Shown: piece after piece, positions 49,961-61,400 of the stretch
Position numbering within the stretch: position 1 is the stretch's first letter
Layout: each line of letters opens with the position of its first letter
Assembly (NCBI RefSeq): GCF_047675955.1
Contig: NC_132931.1
Coordinates: 124,001 to 188,000 of the forward strand
Source: Chlorocebus sabaeus
Taxonomy: Eukaryota > Chordata > Mammalia > Primates > Cercopithecidae
Direction: 5' to 3'
Length of the DNA: 64,000 bases
Made by a program: the position numbers and the translations under genes
The notes under the pieces: model-generated
What the model was told of the DNA's origin: nothing
Seen by the model: the letters and a program-made list of their open reading frames with translations, nothing else
Database searches by the model: none

Positions 49961-51408
49961 AGCACTCAGATTTAATTCCTGAAATGCCACCAGGAAGTCT
50001 TCCGGCCAGCTCCTTTTCACCATGGCACTGCTTCAACCATCGGGATGGGAACCACTCATCTCCGGCACCTGTACAAACGAGAGCATAACCTCGACCCCAT
50101 GGTAAAACTTTTCCTTTTAAATATTGGCCTTGTAATGAAGGATAGTAAACCCACAAATTGTTAGCTTTTGGCTTTTCTAATGGTTGTTGAAAATATTTTA
50201 CTGCTGCAGATTGCTGTAATTGGTGCCAATAGTTCAGAAAATTTAAAGTAAAAAGAGCTTTCAGAATTTGATGTTTTGGGGGAATCTCGTCCATTTCCCC
50301 CTGTTTGTTTTAAAAGTTGTAATTTTAAGGTAGCATTAGCTCTTTTAATAATTGCTTGACCTTGGCTGTTAAATGGAATACCAGTGGAATGACGAATGTG
50401 GTATGAAGAGAGGAAGGCAGTCATTTTACGAGAGCAATAAGCAGGAGCATTGTCAGTTTTTAATTTAGTAGGAACTCTTATAACTGTAAAGCAAGTAAGA
50501 AAATGAGTAATAACAGAATCAGCTTTTTTAGAGGGTAATGGTGTAGCCCATTGGAAGTGTGACCACATATCAATTGTATGATGAACATATTTTAAATGAC
50601 CAAAAGAAGAAACATAAGTTACATCCATTTGTCAAATATGATTTTGTTGAGTGCCTCGGGGATTTATACCTGGACTTAAAAAGGGTGTAATAATAGGAGC
50701 ACAAGATGGACAGGCTCTGATAATAGTTTGAGCTCGACGGCGTGTTATAGAAAACTGCCGTTGTAATCCTAAACTGTTAGTATGATGTAATTGATGTTCA
50801 TTTTGAGTCTGTTGGACATTGTTAACAAGTAAAGAATCAATTTGGTTATTACCAAAAGTTAAAGGTCCCAGTAAAGCTGAATAAGAACGAATATGAGTGA
50901 TAAAAAGGGGGGTTGTACGGGAAGTAAGAGTCAAGAACAATAAGCAAAATAGTTTTTGTAAAGGAGTTTTTGGGAGTAATGGTAAAGAAGTTTGAGAAAT
51001 ATACTTAGTCACATATACGACATATTGGGAATTACTAACTATATCACAAAGGGTTTGAGGCCAATTTTGCAGCACCATAAGAATGGCAAAAAGTTTTTCC
51101 TGTTGTACAGATTTAAATGGATAGTGAGAAATTTTTGAATTATCTGATGCCCAGTATCCAGCTTTTTTATTGTTAGAAGTATCAATAAAAAAGGTGGGAC
51201 CTTTAACTGGAGTATAAGAAATAGGATTATAGGGCAGGAAAGAATATTGTTGTAAGAAAGCAAATAATCTATGACTGGGATAGTGCTGAGAAAAGGAACC
51301 AGTATACTCAGCGTGAGCCACTTGCCATTTTTTATGAGTTTTTAGTGGAGAAGTAATGTATTGATTAGATAATTGTGTAACAATATTTACAGGGTCAGTT
51401 TCAAGCAT
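49881..51408 (-). pseudogene. pol: pol remnant: RNase H and integrase
   Basis: Read in order on the - strand: an RNase H-like stretch with the first Asp (FFIDTSNN) and a Glu (VQQEKL), but N in place of the third Asp (SNSQYVV). Then comes the integrase zinc-binding region with HQLHH and CPSC. The integrase core (50628-50161) has MDVTYVS and TDNAPAY, but the Glu 35 residues after the second Asp is Lys (QAIIKRAN). After a frame change the C-terminal DNA-binding part (50294-49881) includes GDEWFPSRWLK. A stop separates the first two frames at 50629-50631. These changes at catalytic positions and the frame breaks show it is non-functional. Confidence 0.85.
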
Positions 51409-51437
51409 TTGACGAGCTCTATGTTACCCTTTAATAA

Positions 51438-52469
51438 TCAATTTAGCCAATTTATTAATATAAGGGTAAATTTTTTAATGGCTTTATTAGTCAAAAATTG
51501 CCACTCCAGAATGTTACTATCTTGATGTAAGATGGCTGTTGGTGAATGAGGAGTATAAAAAAGACATAAAGAAAGTGGAAGATTGGTTATAATATAATTA
51601 AGGTGAGCTTCACTAATTTTATTTTTTACAAAAGACAATTTTTTTTGTAGTAGGGGATAATTTTCGAGAATTGTTTAAATCTGAATCCCCTTTTAAGGTA
51701 GTAAACAAATGTTGTAATTTATAAGTAGTAATACCTAAGACGAGACAAAGCCAATTAATATCTCCTAACAATTTTTGAAAATTATTAAGGGTTACAAGTT
51801 GATCTTTTTTAATTTGAAACTTTTGTGGGCGGATTTGTTTTTTAGTCAATGAATACCTTAAATATTGAATGGGGAACTGAGTTTGTACCTTTTTAGGAGA
51901 TATTTGTAAATTATAATGAATTAACTGTTGTTGTAAACCTTAAAAACTTGATTTTGGAGGGTTACATGAGGGGTAGCCAATAAAATATCATTCATATAAT
52001 GATAAATTAACACTGTTGGAAACTGATTTCTTACAGGATTTAAAGTCATATGTATGAATTTTTGACATAAAGTAGGGCTATTAAGTATACCTTGGGGAAG
52101 AACCTTCCACTGATATCTTTGTGTGGGCTGTCTATTATTATATTTAGGAATAGTAAAGGCAAACTTCTCATAACTTTGAGGTTGTAATGGAATAGAGAAA
52201 AAACAGTTTTTGAGATCTATGACCATTAATTTTTAACTTTGTGGGATAAGGGCGGGATTAGGAAGACCAGGCAGTAAACTCCTCATAGGTTGAATGTAAA
52301 CATTTATAGTTTTAAGATTAGTTAATAAACTCCATTTTTTACTTTTAACAACAAAGACAGGGGAATTCCATGTAGAAGTATTTGGCTTTATATGCCCCTC
52401 GGCCAATTGTTTTTTGACTAACTTTTTTAAAGCCTCAAATTTTTCTTTAGATAATGGCCACTGTTCCAC
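51438..52469 (-). pseudogene. pol: pol remnant: reverse transcriptase
   Basis: The N-terminal fingers (52469-52233) include QWPLSKEKFEALKKLV and WNSPVFVVKSK. After a stop, the palm (52226-51921) has VIDLKNCFFSIPL, LPQGILNSP and, at the active site, YMND where the family has Y-x-D-D, so one catalytic Asp is lost. A thumb-like frame (51849-51619) with QLVTLNNFQKLLGDINWL lies in another frame, followed by a connection-like frame (51638-51438). At least two frameshifts and several stops are present. The frame is one -1 step from the protease frame, as expected for pro-pol in this group. Confidence 0.85.
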
Positions 52470-52559
52470 CTAAACAGGAGTGGTAGTTTTTCACTTTAAT
52501 TGTAAAGGTTGAGGCTGGTGAAAAGTGGCTATGAGTTTAAAGGATTGTAGCCCATTTTG

Positions 52560-53419
52560 AACATCATATTTTTGGCAGCTGAAGAAATATGAGGAATGCT
52601 TAAAAATGTACCAAATTGTTGTAAAAGATCCTATCCTTAAAGATTAATATTGATAGGAACAATATAAAAAAACACTTAACCTTGTTGACCTTTAGGACTG
52701 ACACAGGTTAAAGGTTCTACGCTTTGATAAACCACAGAAGCAGCACCTAAGCCAGTGAGTGTAACTGAAACTTGTCTCTTTTCCTGTTGCATAGGCCACT
52801 GATTTAAACAAATGATAGACACATCCGCCCCTGTGTCAATTAACCCTTTAAAAACTATTTTATTAACGTGCAATGAACATAAGGGCTTTTGATCAGAAAC
52901 TAAAGATTTCTTAAAAACAGTTTTTCCTATGTTACCGAACCCTCCTTGTCAAGATACCTCTCTAGATAGGAACGGAAAGAAAGGCAATAAAAATAATTGT
53001 GCAATACATTCCCCTGCCTCTAGGCACATAAATTGTGAGACTTGTACTATAATAAGAATTTTAATAGTAAAATTAGGATCAATGATCCCGGGAATCATCA
53101 TTAACCTCTGTATAGCACTGTCGTTTTGAACTAACAAAAGTCCTACATGTCCTTTTGGCAAAGGGCCACACACCCCAGTAGTTAATTTATATACTCCTCC
53201 ATTAGGAGACAAGATATAAGGCTGAGTAATAGCTAAGTCAGCAGCGGCACTTTGTTTAGTTGCCGCATAAAGCTGGGAAACAGGGGTAAGGAGTGGAATC
53301 CTTAAGGAATACTTGAATTTATTCCTTGAAGTTGTAGGCCATTGCTCACTGGGTGTTGTGGTAAACTTGCATTGTAATTGTTGAGGCCCCAAGCCTGTGG
53401 GCCCTGGCTCCTGTTTTCC
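52560..53419 (-). pseudogene. pro: pro remnant: dUTPase and aspartic protease
   Basis: The frame begins at the gag overlap and first encodes a dUTPase domain (53392-52949) with AAADLAI, GVCGPLPKGHVG and PGIIDPNF blocks, like the family's conserved motifs. A stop and short gap follow. The aspartic protease (52873-52676) has the catalytic LIDTGADVSII and a GLGAAS segment. It then stops early, while a decayed PINI-NL...DLLQQF-like end is visible to about 52560 in shifted frames. dUTPase fused upstream of protease is typical of betaretroviruses. The frame is -1 relative to gag. Confidence 0.85.
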
Positions 53420-54990
53420 GGGAGAGGAGACAGTAAATTTCCACTTTTCTCAGTTTTGGAACAACATTCATTTGTCCAATGTTGACTTTTGCCACAACAT
53501 TTGTACACCTCTGAAGGCAGCTTTCTGCCTTGAGGGATAAAAGTGTTTAATTTTTTATGACATTTTTTCTTGAAATGTCCAGGTTTACCACATTGAAAGT
53601 GAACACCTTGTTTGTTATTTCTTTTTAAGGCTTTAGATAGGGCTCCAGCAAATAACTGAGCATCATAAATAGCCCCTCCAACACCAGCACAAGCTCTAAT
53701 ATATTTATCTAAATTGGCCCCATTGGCCTTTAATGGTCTTAACAATTTTTGACAGTCAGCATTAGCATTTTCAAAAGACAATGTTTGTAACAAAATTTTT
53801 GAAGCAGGGTCAACACCTACAGTTTTCAAGACAGCATCCTGAAGATGGGCTACAAAATCCGGATATGGTTCATTTGCACCCTATAAAATTTTTACAAAGG
53901 AGAGGGAAGATTTTCCTGCTGTCTCTATCTTATTCCAGGCCTTTAAAAACAAAGTCTTGATTTGAATAAGGGCAACATCATCTAGGCCAGCCTGAGCATT
54001 AAGAGTAGCATATTGGCCTGTGCCTGTGAGTTGTTTTTCAGTGGGTCCTGGGGGATCACACGTAGCATTTTTCCTAGCCTTCACATGTGCCTCATCTATC
54101 CACCAGCTGCACAATTGTAACCACTGAGAATGATCAAGAACAGCCTTCCTTAAAGTCTCCTAGTATATAGGAATCATCAAATTTTCTGATGAAAAAGCAT
54201 CAAGAAGACCAAGGACAAAAGGAGATTGAGGTCCATAGTTAGAAATGGAAGCTTTTATTTCTTTCTAAAATTTAAATTGTAAGGCAGTAAAATTGGACGT
54301 TATTGCCACCATTTGGAAACTGAGCATTAGGAACAAAAGGAGCACGAATAATTGGAAACAGATCCAGTTCTTCAAATTCTCTTATCTTTTCCTTTTCTCC
54401 TTCCTCCAGTGGCAGGAAAGGCATTGAGAAAACTTTGCCAGACAAAGGCAAGGAAGCTGGGGGGGGGGGGGTGGAGCCACTGGAAAATCCTCTTCTAATG
54501 AGGCAGAAGGAAAAGAAACAGGGAAAGCTCACAAAGGTGAATTAGAAGAATGTATCTGTAATATCTGTTGAAGCATTCCTATAATACACTGCATGTCAAA
54601 ATTCCCCTTAGAAGAAGGAAGAGCTGGCTCTTCCTCTTCTCCCTCTTTTACTACCTCCCTATCCTCTGTTACCCTGGCATAAATGGGCTCCATTTCAGAT
54701 TCATTTTTTCTTAAATCCTCAGATGCCTTTCCTCCTGTGGCTACTTCACCACACTCTGAATCAGTCTCAAGTAACTCTAATGCCTAAGTGATAGAGCTAT
54801 ACAAGTTCCACAAATTTAAAGGCATAGTATCCTCTAACTGGTGAGCACTACACAGAGCTTTTACTACTTGTAACCATTCTCTCCGATTTAGCTACCCTTT
54901 AGTTTGATACTGAAACCAGTAACAATGTTGTTCAACATGGGCAAACAGTCACTTCAAAGTCTTTTCTTTCACTTCTACTCCTATGGAAAG
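53302..54990 (-). pseudogene. gag: gag remnant (matrix, capsid, nucleocapsid)
   Basis: Gag builds the virus core. From 3' to 5': the nucleocapsid and capsid C-terminus lie at 53829-53302, with a major-homology-like region just upstream (GANEPYPDFVAHLQ, about 53880-53840) and two zinc knuckles. Both knuckles have lost their first Cys: HFQCGKPGHFKKKC has His there, and VYKCCGKSQHWTNEC has Tyr. A TAG at 53881-53883 interrupts the capsid frame (53881-54114 upstream). A proline-rich region containing a G11 run (C on -) lies at 54272-54532. The matrix-like part (REWLQVVKAL, about 54540-54990) has several stops. The true start codon was not found. Confidence 0.82.
53413..53419 (-). promoter_or_regulatory. 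relic gag-pro -1 frameshift heptamer
   Basis: The - strand heptamer GGAAAAC lies in gag register as G GAA AAC (CCG GAA AAC AGG). It fits the slippery pattern except for one base. A -1 slip enters the open dUTPase frame, and gag ends about 110 bases later at 53302. A downstream stem or pseudoknot was not assessed. Confidence 0.55.
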
Positions 54991-55124
54991 CAACAGTCCT
55001 TCAAGCAGTCATAAATATTCTGAGGCCAGAGAGGTGGAATTCTGCATAATTTTTCCGTGGGTCCCCCTTTCTTTACTTACATACCCGGGGTGCTCCCCCT
55101 CTAGTTCCTTGCTCTCTTGGAGCC

Positions 55125-55148
55125 ACGGACCCTGCTCTCTGTGCCAGT
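55125..55148 (-). other. primer-binding-site region, degenerate
   Basis: Right after the 5' LTR the - strand reads ACTGGCACAGAGAGCAGGG. TGGC at the start and GAGCAGGG later resemble a lysine tRNA site with substitutions and one extra base. The tRNA assignment is tentative. The stretch from here to the gag matrix (about 54990-55125) is untranslated leader with nothing else recognised. Confidence 0.4.
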
Positions 55149-55472
55149 TCTTGGGGTCCGCATGTTTCCTAAACAAAGGAATGAACACACAAGACAACAC
55201 AGGAGAAGACATACATGGAGGCTGCCCCGAACGGCACACACTGCTTTATTTTATCCAGCCGTTTGTGAAATGTTGCCAAGTCATGGGGCATGTGTTGCTT
55301 CTTTGACCTTTCCTTGACTCGCAAGATCAGTAAACATTGACCAGTTCCCAGAGCCCACTGCTTGCAGCTGGCTCTTTTGCCCTTCCTGTTTGCAGAGAAG
55401 GACCATCTTGCTTTGTCTGAAAGCGCAGGGTTTCTCGGGAACGTCTCATTTGCAAGCTTGCAGTCCTCTACA
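55149..55472 (-). repeat. provirus 5' LTR
   Basis: 324 bp, the same length as the 3' LTR. It starts TGTAGAGGACTGC on the - strand and ends CCCCAAGA, with the terminal CA changed to GA. AATAAA lies at 55245-55250. The roughly 10 percent difference from its partner implies an old insertion. Overlapping short open frames on both strands are shadows. Confidence 0.92.
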
Positions 55473-58400
55473 CTCCCGAATGTCCCTTCACACACTAAAT
55501 ACAAACAGTGTTAGAAAACTGCTCAATGAAAAGAGAGGCTTAACTGAGTGAGATGAATTAAGATGACACAGAACAGTATCACTGAAAGCTCCCTTCTGGA
55601 TTTTACCTGAGGATATTTCCTCCTCCATATTCTAAAGAGCATTCCCAAATGTCCATCCTCAGATTCCACAAAAACAGTGATTTCAAAGTGCTCAATCCAA
55701 ATAATGATTCAACTCTATGAGACAAATACACACATCACAAAGCAGTTGCTCAGAAACTTCTCTCCAGTTTTCATGGGAAGTTGTTTCCTTGTTCACCAAA
55801 AGCCTCCAGGCACCACTTAATATCCTTTCACAGATTCCCCAAAGAGAGTTTGCAAACTGGGCAACATAGAGTAAGCTTTAACTCTGTGAAGTGAATGCAC
55901 ATATCAGAGAGCAGTTTCTTGAAATGCTTCTTTCTGGGTTTTATTTGAGAATACTTCACTTTTCGCCATTGTGATCAATGCACTCTGTAATATCACTTTT
56001 TCGGTTTTACAGGAACAGTGTTCAAACACTTCCTTATGAGAAAAGAGGTATAACTCCCTGAGTGGAATGCACATATCACAAAGCAGTTTCTCAGAAATCT
56101 TCTCTCCAGTTTTTATCAGAAGATATTTCCTATTTCACCATAGGCCTGAATGTGCTCCCGAATGTCCCTTTGTGAATTCGTCCATGATGGAATTTCAAAA
56201 CTGCGAAATAGAGAGAAAGTTTTATCTACGAGAGGTGAGTAAACATATCTGTCACAAAGCGGTTTCACAGAAAGTTTCTTTCCAGTTTTTGTCTGAGGAT
56301 ATTTCCTTTTTCACCATAGACGTCCATAAACTCCAGAATGTCTCTTAGTAGCTTTTTCTCCAAAAGGGATTCCCCAATCCTCTATGAGAAGAAAATTATA
56401 ACTCTGTGAGTAGAATGCACACGTCACAAAGAAACTCCTCGGAAAACTTCTCTCCAGTTTCTATCTGAAGATATTTCCGTTTTCACCATAAGCCTCAAAG
56501 CACTCTTGAATATCCTTTAGCTGACTAAACAAAAACAGTGTTAGAATACTGTTCAATGAAAACAGAAGCTTAACTGTGTGAGTGGAATTCACATGACACA
56601 GAGCAGTTTCACAGAAAGCTTTCTTCTGGTTTTTATCAGAGGGTATTTCTGTTTCAGCATATTCTTAAGAGAGTTCCCAAATGTCCTTTCTCACATTCCC
56701 CAGAAAGAGTGATTTCAAACAGTTCATTCCAAAGAATGATTTAACTCTATGAGATGAATACACACATCACAAAGCAGTTGCTCAGAAAGCTTCTCTCCAG
56801 TTTTCAATGGAAGACATTTCCTTGCTCGCCACAGGACTACGGTTGACACTTAATATCCCTTCGCAAAATCCTCAAAGACAGACTTTCCAAACTGGGAAAT
56901 GTAGATTAATCTTTAACTCTCTGAAATGAATGCACATATCAGAGAGTAGCTTCTTGGAACTCTTCTTTCTGGGTTTTATTTAAGGACATTTCACTTTTTG
57001 CCATAGTCTTCCATGTGCTCCGAAATATTATTTTTTTGATTTTACAGGAACAGTGTTCAAATGCTGCCTTATGAGAAAAGAGGTATAACTCCTTGAGTGG
57101 AATGCACACACCACAAAGCAGTTTCTCAGAAAGCTTCTATTCAGTTTTAATCTAAAGATACCTACTTTTTCACCATAGGCCTGAATGTGCTCCTGAATGT
57201 CCTATTGTGGATCGTTCCACGATGGAGTTTCCAAACTGCATAATATAAGGAAAGTTTTATGTAAGTGAGATGAATAAACATGTCTATCACAAAACAGTTT
57301 CACAGAAAGCTTCTTTCCAGTTTTTGTCTGAGGATATTTCCTTTTTCACTATAGCTGTCCATATACTCCTGAATGTCCCCTGGTAGCTTTTTCTCCAAAA
57401 GTGATTCCCCAGTCCTCTATGAGAAGAAAGGTATATTTCTGTGAGTGGAAAGCACACGTCACAAAGCAGCTCCTCAGAAAGTTTCTCTCCGTTTCTATCT
57501 GAAGAGATTTCCTTTTACACCATAAACCTCAAAGCCCTCTCGAATATCCCTTTGCAGACTAAACAAAAACAGTGTTAGAATACTGCTCAATGAAAACAGA
57601 AGCTTAACTGTGTGAGTGGAATTCAAGCAACACAGAGAAGTTTCACAGAAAGCTTCCTTCTGGATTCTATCTGAGGTTATTTCTTTTTCAGGATATTCTA
57701 AAGAGCGTTTCCAAATGACCTTTCTCAGAATCCACAGAAACAGTGATTTCAAACTGGTCAATTCAAAGAATGATTTAACTCTATGAGACGAGAACACACA
57801 TCACAAAAGAGTTGCTCAGAATTCTTCTCTCCAATTTTCAATGGAAGACATTTCCTTGCTCACCACAGGTCTCAGGTGGCCACTTAATATCCCTTTGCAG
57901 AATCCTCAAAAACAGACATTCCAAACTGGGAAATGTAGAGTAAGCTTTAACTCTGTGAAATGAATGGCCATGTCAGATAGCAGTTTCTTGGAATGCGTCT
58001 TTCTGGGTTTTATTTGACGGCATTTCACTTTTTGCCATAGTTTTCAATGTGCTCCGAATATCACTTTTTTAGTTGTACAGGAAGAGTTTTCAAACAGTGC
58101 CTTATGAGAAAAAAGGTATAACTCCGTGAGTGGAATGCACACATCACCAAGCAGTTTCTCAGAAAACTTCTCTCCAGTTTCTACCTGAACATATTTCCTT
58201 TTTCACCATAGGCCCGAATGTGATCCTGAATATCCCTTTGTGGATCCTTCCATGACAGAGTTTCCGAGCTGCATAATGAAAGGAAGTTTTATCTATGTGA
58301 GATGCATAAACATATCTATCAAAAAACGTTTACACAGAAAACTTCCTTTCAGTTTTTGCCTGGGAATATTTCCTTTTCACTGTAGCCCTCCATGTGGTGC

Positions 58401-61400
58401 ATGTTCCTTGGTAGCTTTTTCTCCAAAAGGGATTTCCCAATCCTCTATGAGAAAAAAAGATATAACTTTGTGAGTGGAATGCACACGTCACAAAGCAGCT
58501 CCTTGGAAAGCTTCTCTTCAGTTTCAGTCTGAAGATATTTCCTTTTTCACCGTAAGTCTCAAAGTGCTCCCGAATATCCTTCCACACACTAAACATAAAC
58601 AGGGTTAGAAAACTGCTCAATGTAAAGAGAGGCTTAACTGAGCGAGGGGAATTAAGACAACACAGAGCAGTTTCACAGAAAGCTTTTTTCTGGATTTTAC
58701 CCAAGGATATTTCTTTCTCCATATTCTAAGGAATGTTCCCAATTGTCCTTCCTCAGATTCCACAAAAACAGTGATTTCAATATGCTCAATGAAAATAATG
58801 GTTTATTCTACGAGACGAGTACACACATCACAAACCAGTTGTTCAGAAAGATTCTCTACAGTTTTCATCGGAAGTTGTTTCCTTGCTCACAGAAGCCTCC
58901 TGGCACCACTTAATATCCCTTCACGGATTACTCAAAGACAGATTTTCCAAACTGGGCAACGTAGATTAAGCTTTAACTCTGTGAAATGAATGCACATATC
59001 AGAGAGCAATTTCTTGGAATGCTTCTCTCTGGGTTTTATTTGAGGATATTTCACTTTTCGCCATAGTCTTCAATGCGCTCGGAAATACCACTTTTTTGGT
59101 TTTCCAGGAACAGTGTTCAAACAGTGCCTTATGACAAGAAAGGTATAACTCCCTGAGTGGAACGCACACATCACCAAGCAGTCTCTCAGAAAGCTTCTCT
59201 CCAGTTTTTATCTGATGATATTTCCTTTTTCACCATAGGCCCGAATGTGATCCCGAATATCCCTTTGTGGATCCATCCATGACGGAGTTTCCAAGCTGCA
59301 TAATGTAAAGAAAGTTTTATCTATGTGACATACATAAACATATCTATCACAAAACCTTTACACAGAAAGCTTCCTTTCAGTTTTTGCCTGAGAATATTTT
59401 CTTTTCCATTGTAGCTCTCCATATGGTGAATGTCCCTTGGTAGCTTTTTCTCCAAAAGGGATTTCATAATCCTCTATGAGAAAAAACATATAACTCTGTG
59501 AGTGGAATGCACACGTCACAAAGCAGCTCCTTGGAAAGCTTCTCTCCAGTTTCTATCTGACGATATTTCCCGTTTCACTGAAGTCTCAATGCGCTCTCGA
59601 ATATCCCTTCACACGCTAAACATAAACAGGGTTATAAAACTGCTCAGTGAAAAGAGAGGCTTACTGAGCGAGGGGAATTAAGAAGACACAGAGCAGTTTC
59701 ACAGAAAGCTTCCTTCTGGATTTTACCTGAGGATATTTCTTTCTCCATATTCTAAGGAACGTTCCCAAATGTCCTTACTCAGATTCCACAAAAAAAGTGA
59801 TTTCAAACTGCTCAATCCAAAGAATGGTTTAACTCTATGAGACAAATACACACATCACAAAGTAGTTGCTCAGAAACTTCTCTCCAGTTTTCATAGGAAG
59901 ACATTTCCTTGCTCACCACAAGCCTCTGGGCCCCACTTAATATCCCTTCACAGATTCCTCAAAGACAGACTTTCCAAACTGGGCAACGTAGAGTAAATTT
60001 TAACTCTGTAAAATAAATGCACATATCAGAGAGCAGTTTCTTGAAACGTTTCTGTCTGGGTTTTATTTGAGGATATTTCACTTTTCTCCATAGTCTTCAA
60101 TGCATTCCAAAATATCACTTTTTCGGTTTTACAGGAACAGTGTTGAAACACTGTCTTATGAAAAAAGAGGCATAACTCCCTGAGTGGAATGCACACATCA
60201 CAAAGTAGTTTCTCAGAAAACCTCTCTCCAGTTTTTATCTGAAGATATTTCCTATTTCACCATAGGCCTCAAGATTCTCCCGAATGTCCCTTCGTGAATC
60301 CGTCCATGAAGGCGTTTGAAAACTGAGTAATACAAAGAAAGTTTTATCTATGTGAGATGATTAAACATATCTATCACAAAGCAGTTTCACAAAAAGCTTG
60401 TTTCCAGTTTTTGTCTGAGGATATTTCCTTTTTCACCATAGCCGTCCATATACTCCCGAATATCCCCTGGGAGCTTTTTCTCCAAAAGGTATTCCCCAAT
60501 CCTCTATGAGAAGAAAAATGTAACTCTGTGAGTGGAATGCACACATCAAAACACAGCTCCTCAGAAATCTTCTCTCCAGTTTCTATCTGAAGATATTTCC
60601 ATTTTCACCATAAGACTCAAAGTGCTCCCGAGTATCCCTCAGTTGACTAAACTAAGACAGTGTTAGAATACTGCGCAATGAAAACAGAGGCTTAACTGTG
60701 CTAGTGGGATTCACATGACACAGAACAGTTTCACAGAAAGCTTCCTTCTGGTTTTTATTGGAGGGTATTTCCTTTTCAGCATATTCTTAAGAGCGTTCCA
60801 AAATGTCCTTTCTCAGGTTCCACAGAAAGAGTGATTTCAAACTGTTCAATCCAAAGAATGATTTAACTCTATGATATGAATACACACATCACAGAGTAGT
60901 TGCTCAGAAAGCTTCTCTCCAGTTTTCAAAGGAAGACATTTCCTGCTCACAACAGGCCTCCAGTCGCCACTTAATATCCCTTTGCAGAATCCTCAAAGAC
61001 ACACTTTCCAAACTGGGAAATGTAGAGTCAGCTTTAACTGTCTGAAATGAATACATATGTCAGAGAGCAGTTTCTTGGAATGCTTCTTTCTGTGTTTTAT
61101 TTCAGTATACTTCACTTTTCGTCATCGTCTTCCATGTGCTCCGAAATATTACTTTTTCAGTTTTACAGGAACAGTCTTCAAACACTGCCTTATGAGAAAA
61201 GAGGTATAACTCCCTGAGTGTAAGACATACATCACAAAGTAGTTTCTCAGAAAGCTTCTATCCAGTTTTTATCTGAAGATATGTCCTCTTTCACCGTAGG
61301 CCTGAATGTGCTCCCAAATGTCCCTTCGCAGATCCGTCCATGACGGAGTTTCCAAACTGTGTAATATAAGAAAAGTTTTAACTATGTGAGATGAATAATT

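Larger units (their letters stand above)
47758..55472 (-). mobile_element. class II (ERVK/HML-type) endogenous retrovirus, full-length but defective
   Basis: A 7.7-kb provirus on the - strand: 5' LTR 55149-55472, gag, dUTPase/protease, pol, env, polypurine tract, 3' LTR 47758-48081. Flanks ATCCCA (47752-47757) and CTCCCG (55473-55478) match at four of six bases and sit at the same satellite position, so they fit a decayed 6-bp target duplication. A dUTPase in the pro frame, two successive -1 frame changes (gag to pro to pol) and two zinc knuckles place it with betaretrovirus-like elements. The 324-bp LTRs are short for the group. An HML-6-like family is possible but unverified. Every gene carries stops or frameshifts, so no functional virus is encoded. 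Confidence 0.92.

Noticed and set aside
54983..55504. Open frames on both strands at 55.0-55.5 kb
   Set aside because: They cover the 5' LTR and leader. They end at repeat borders and match no family.
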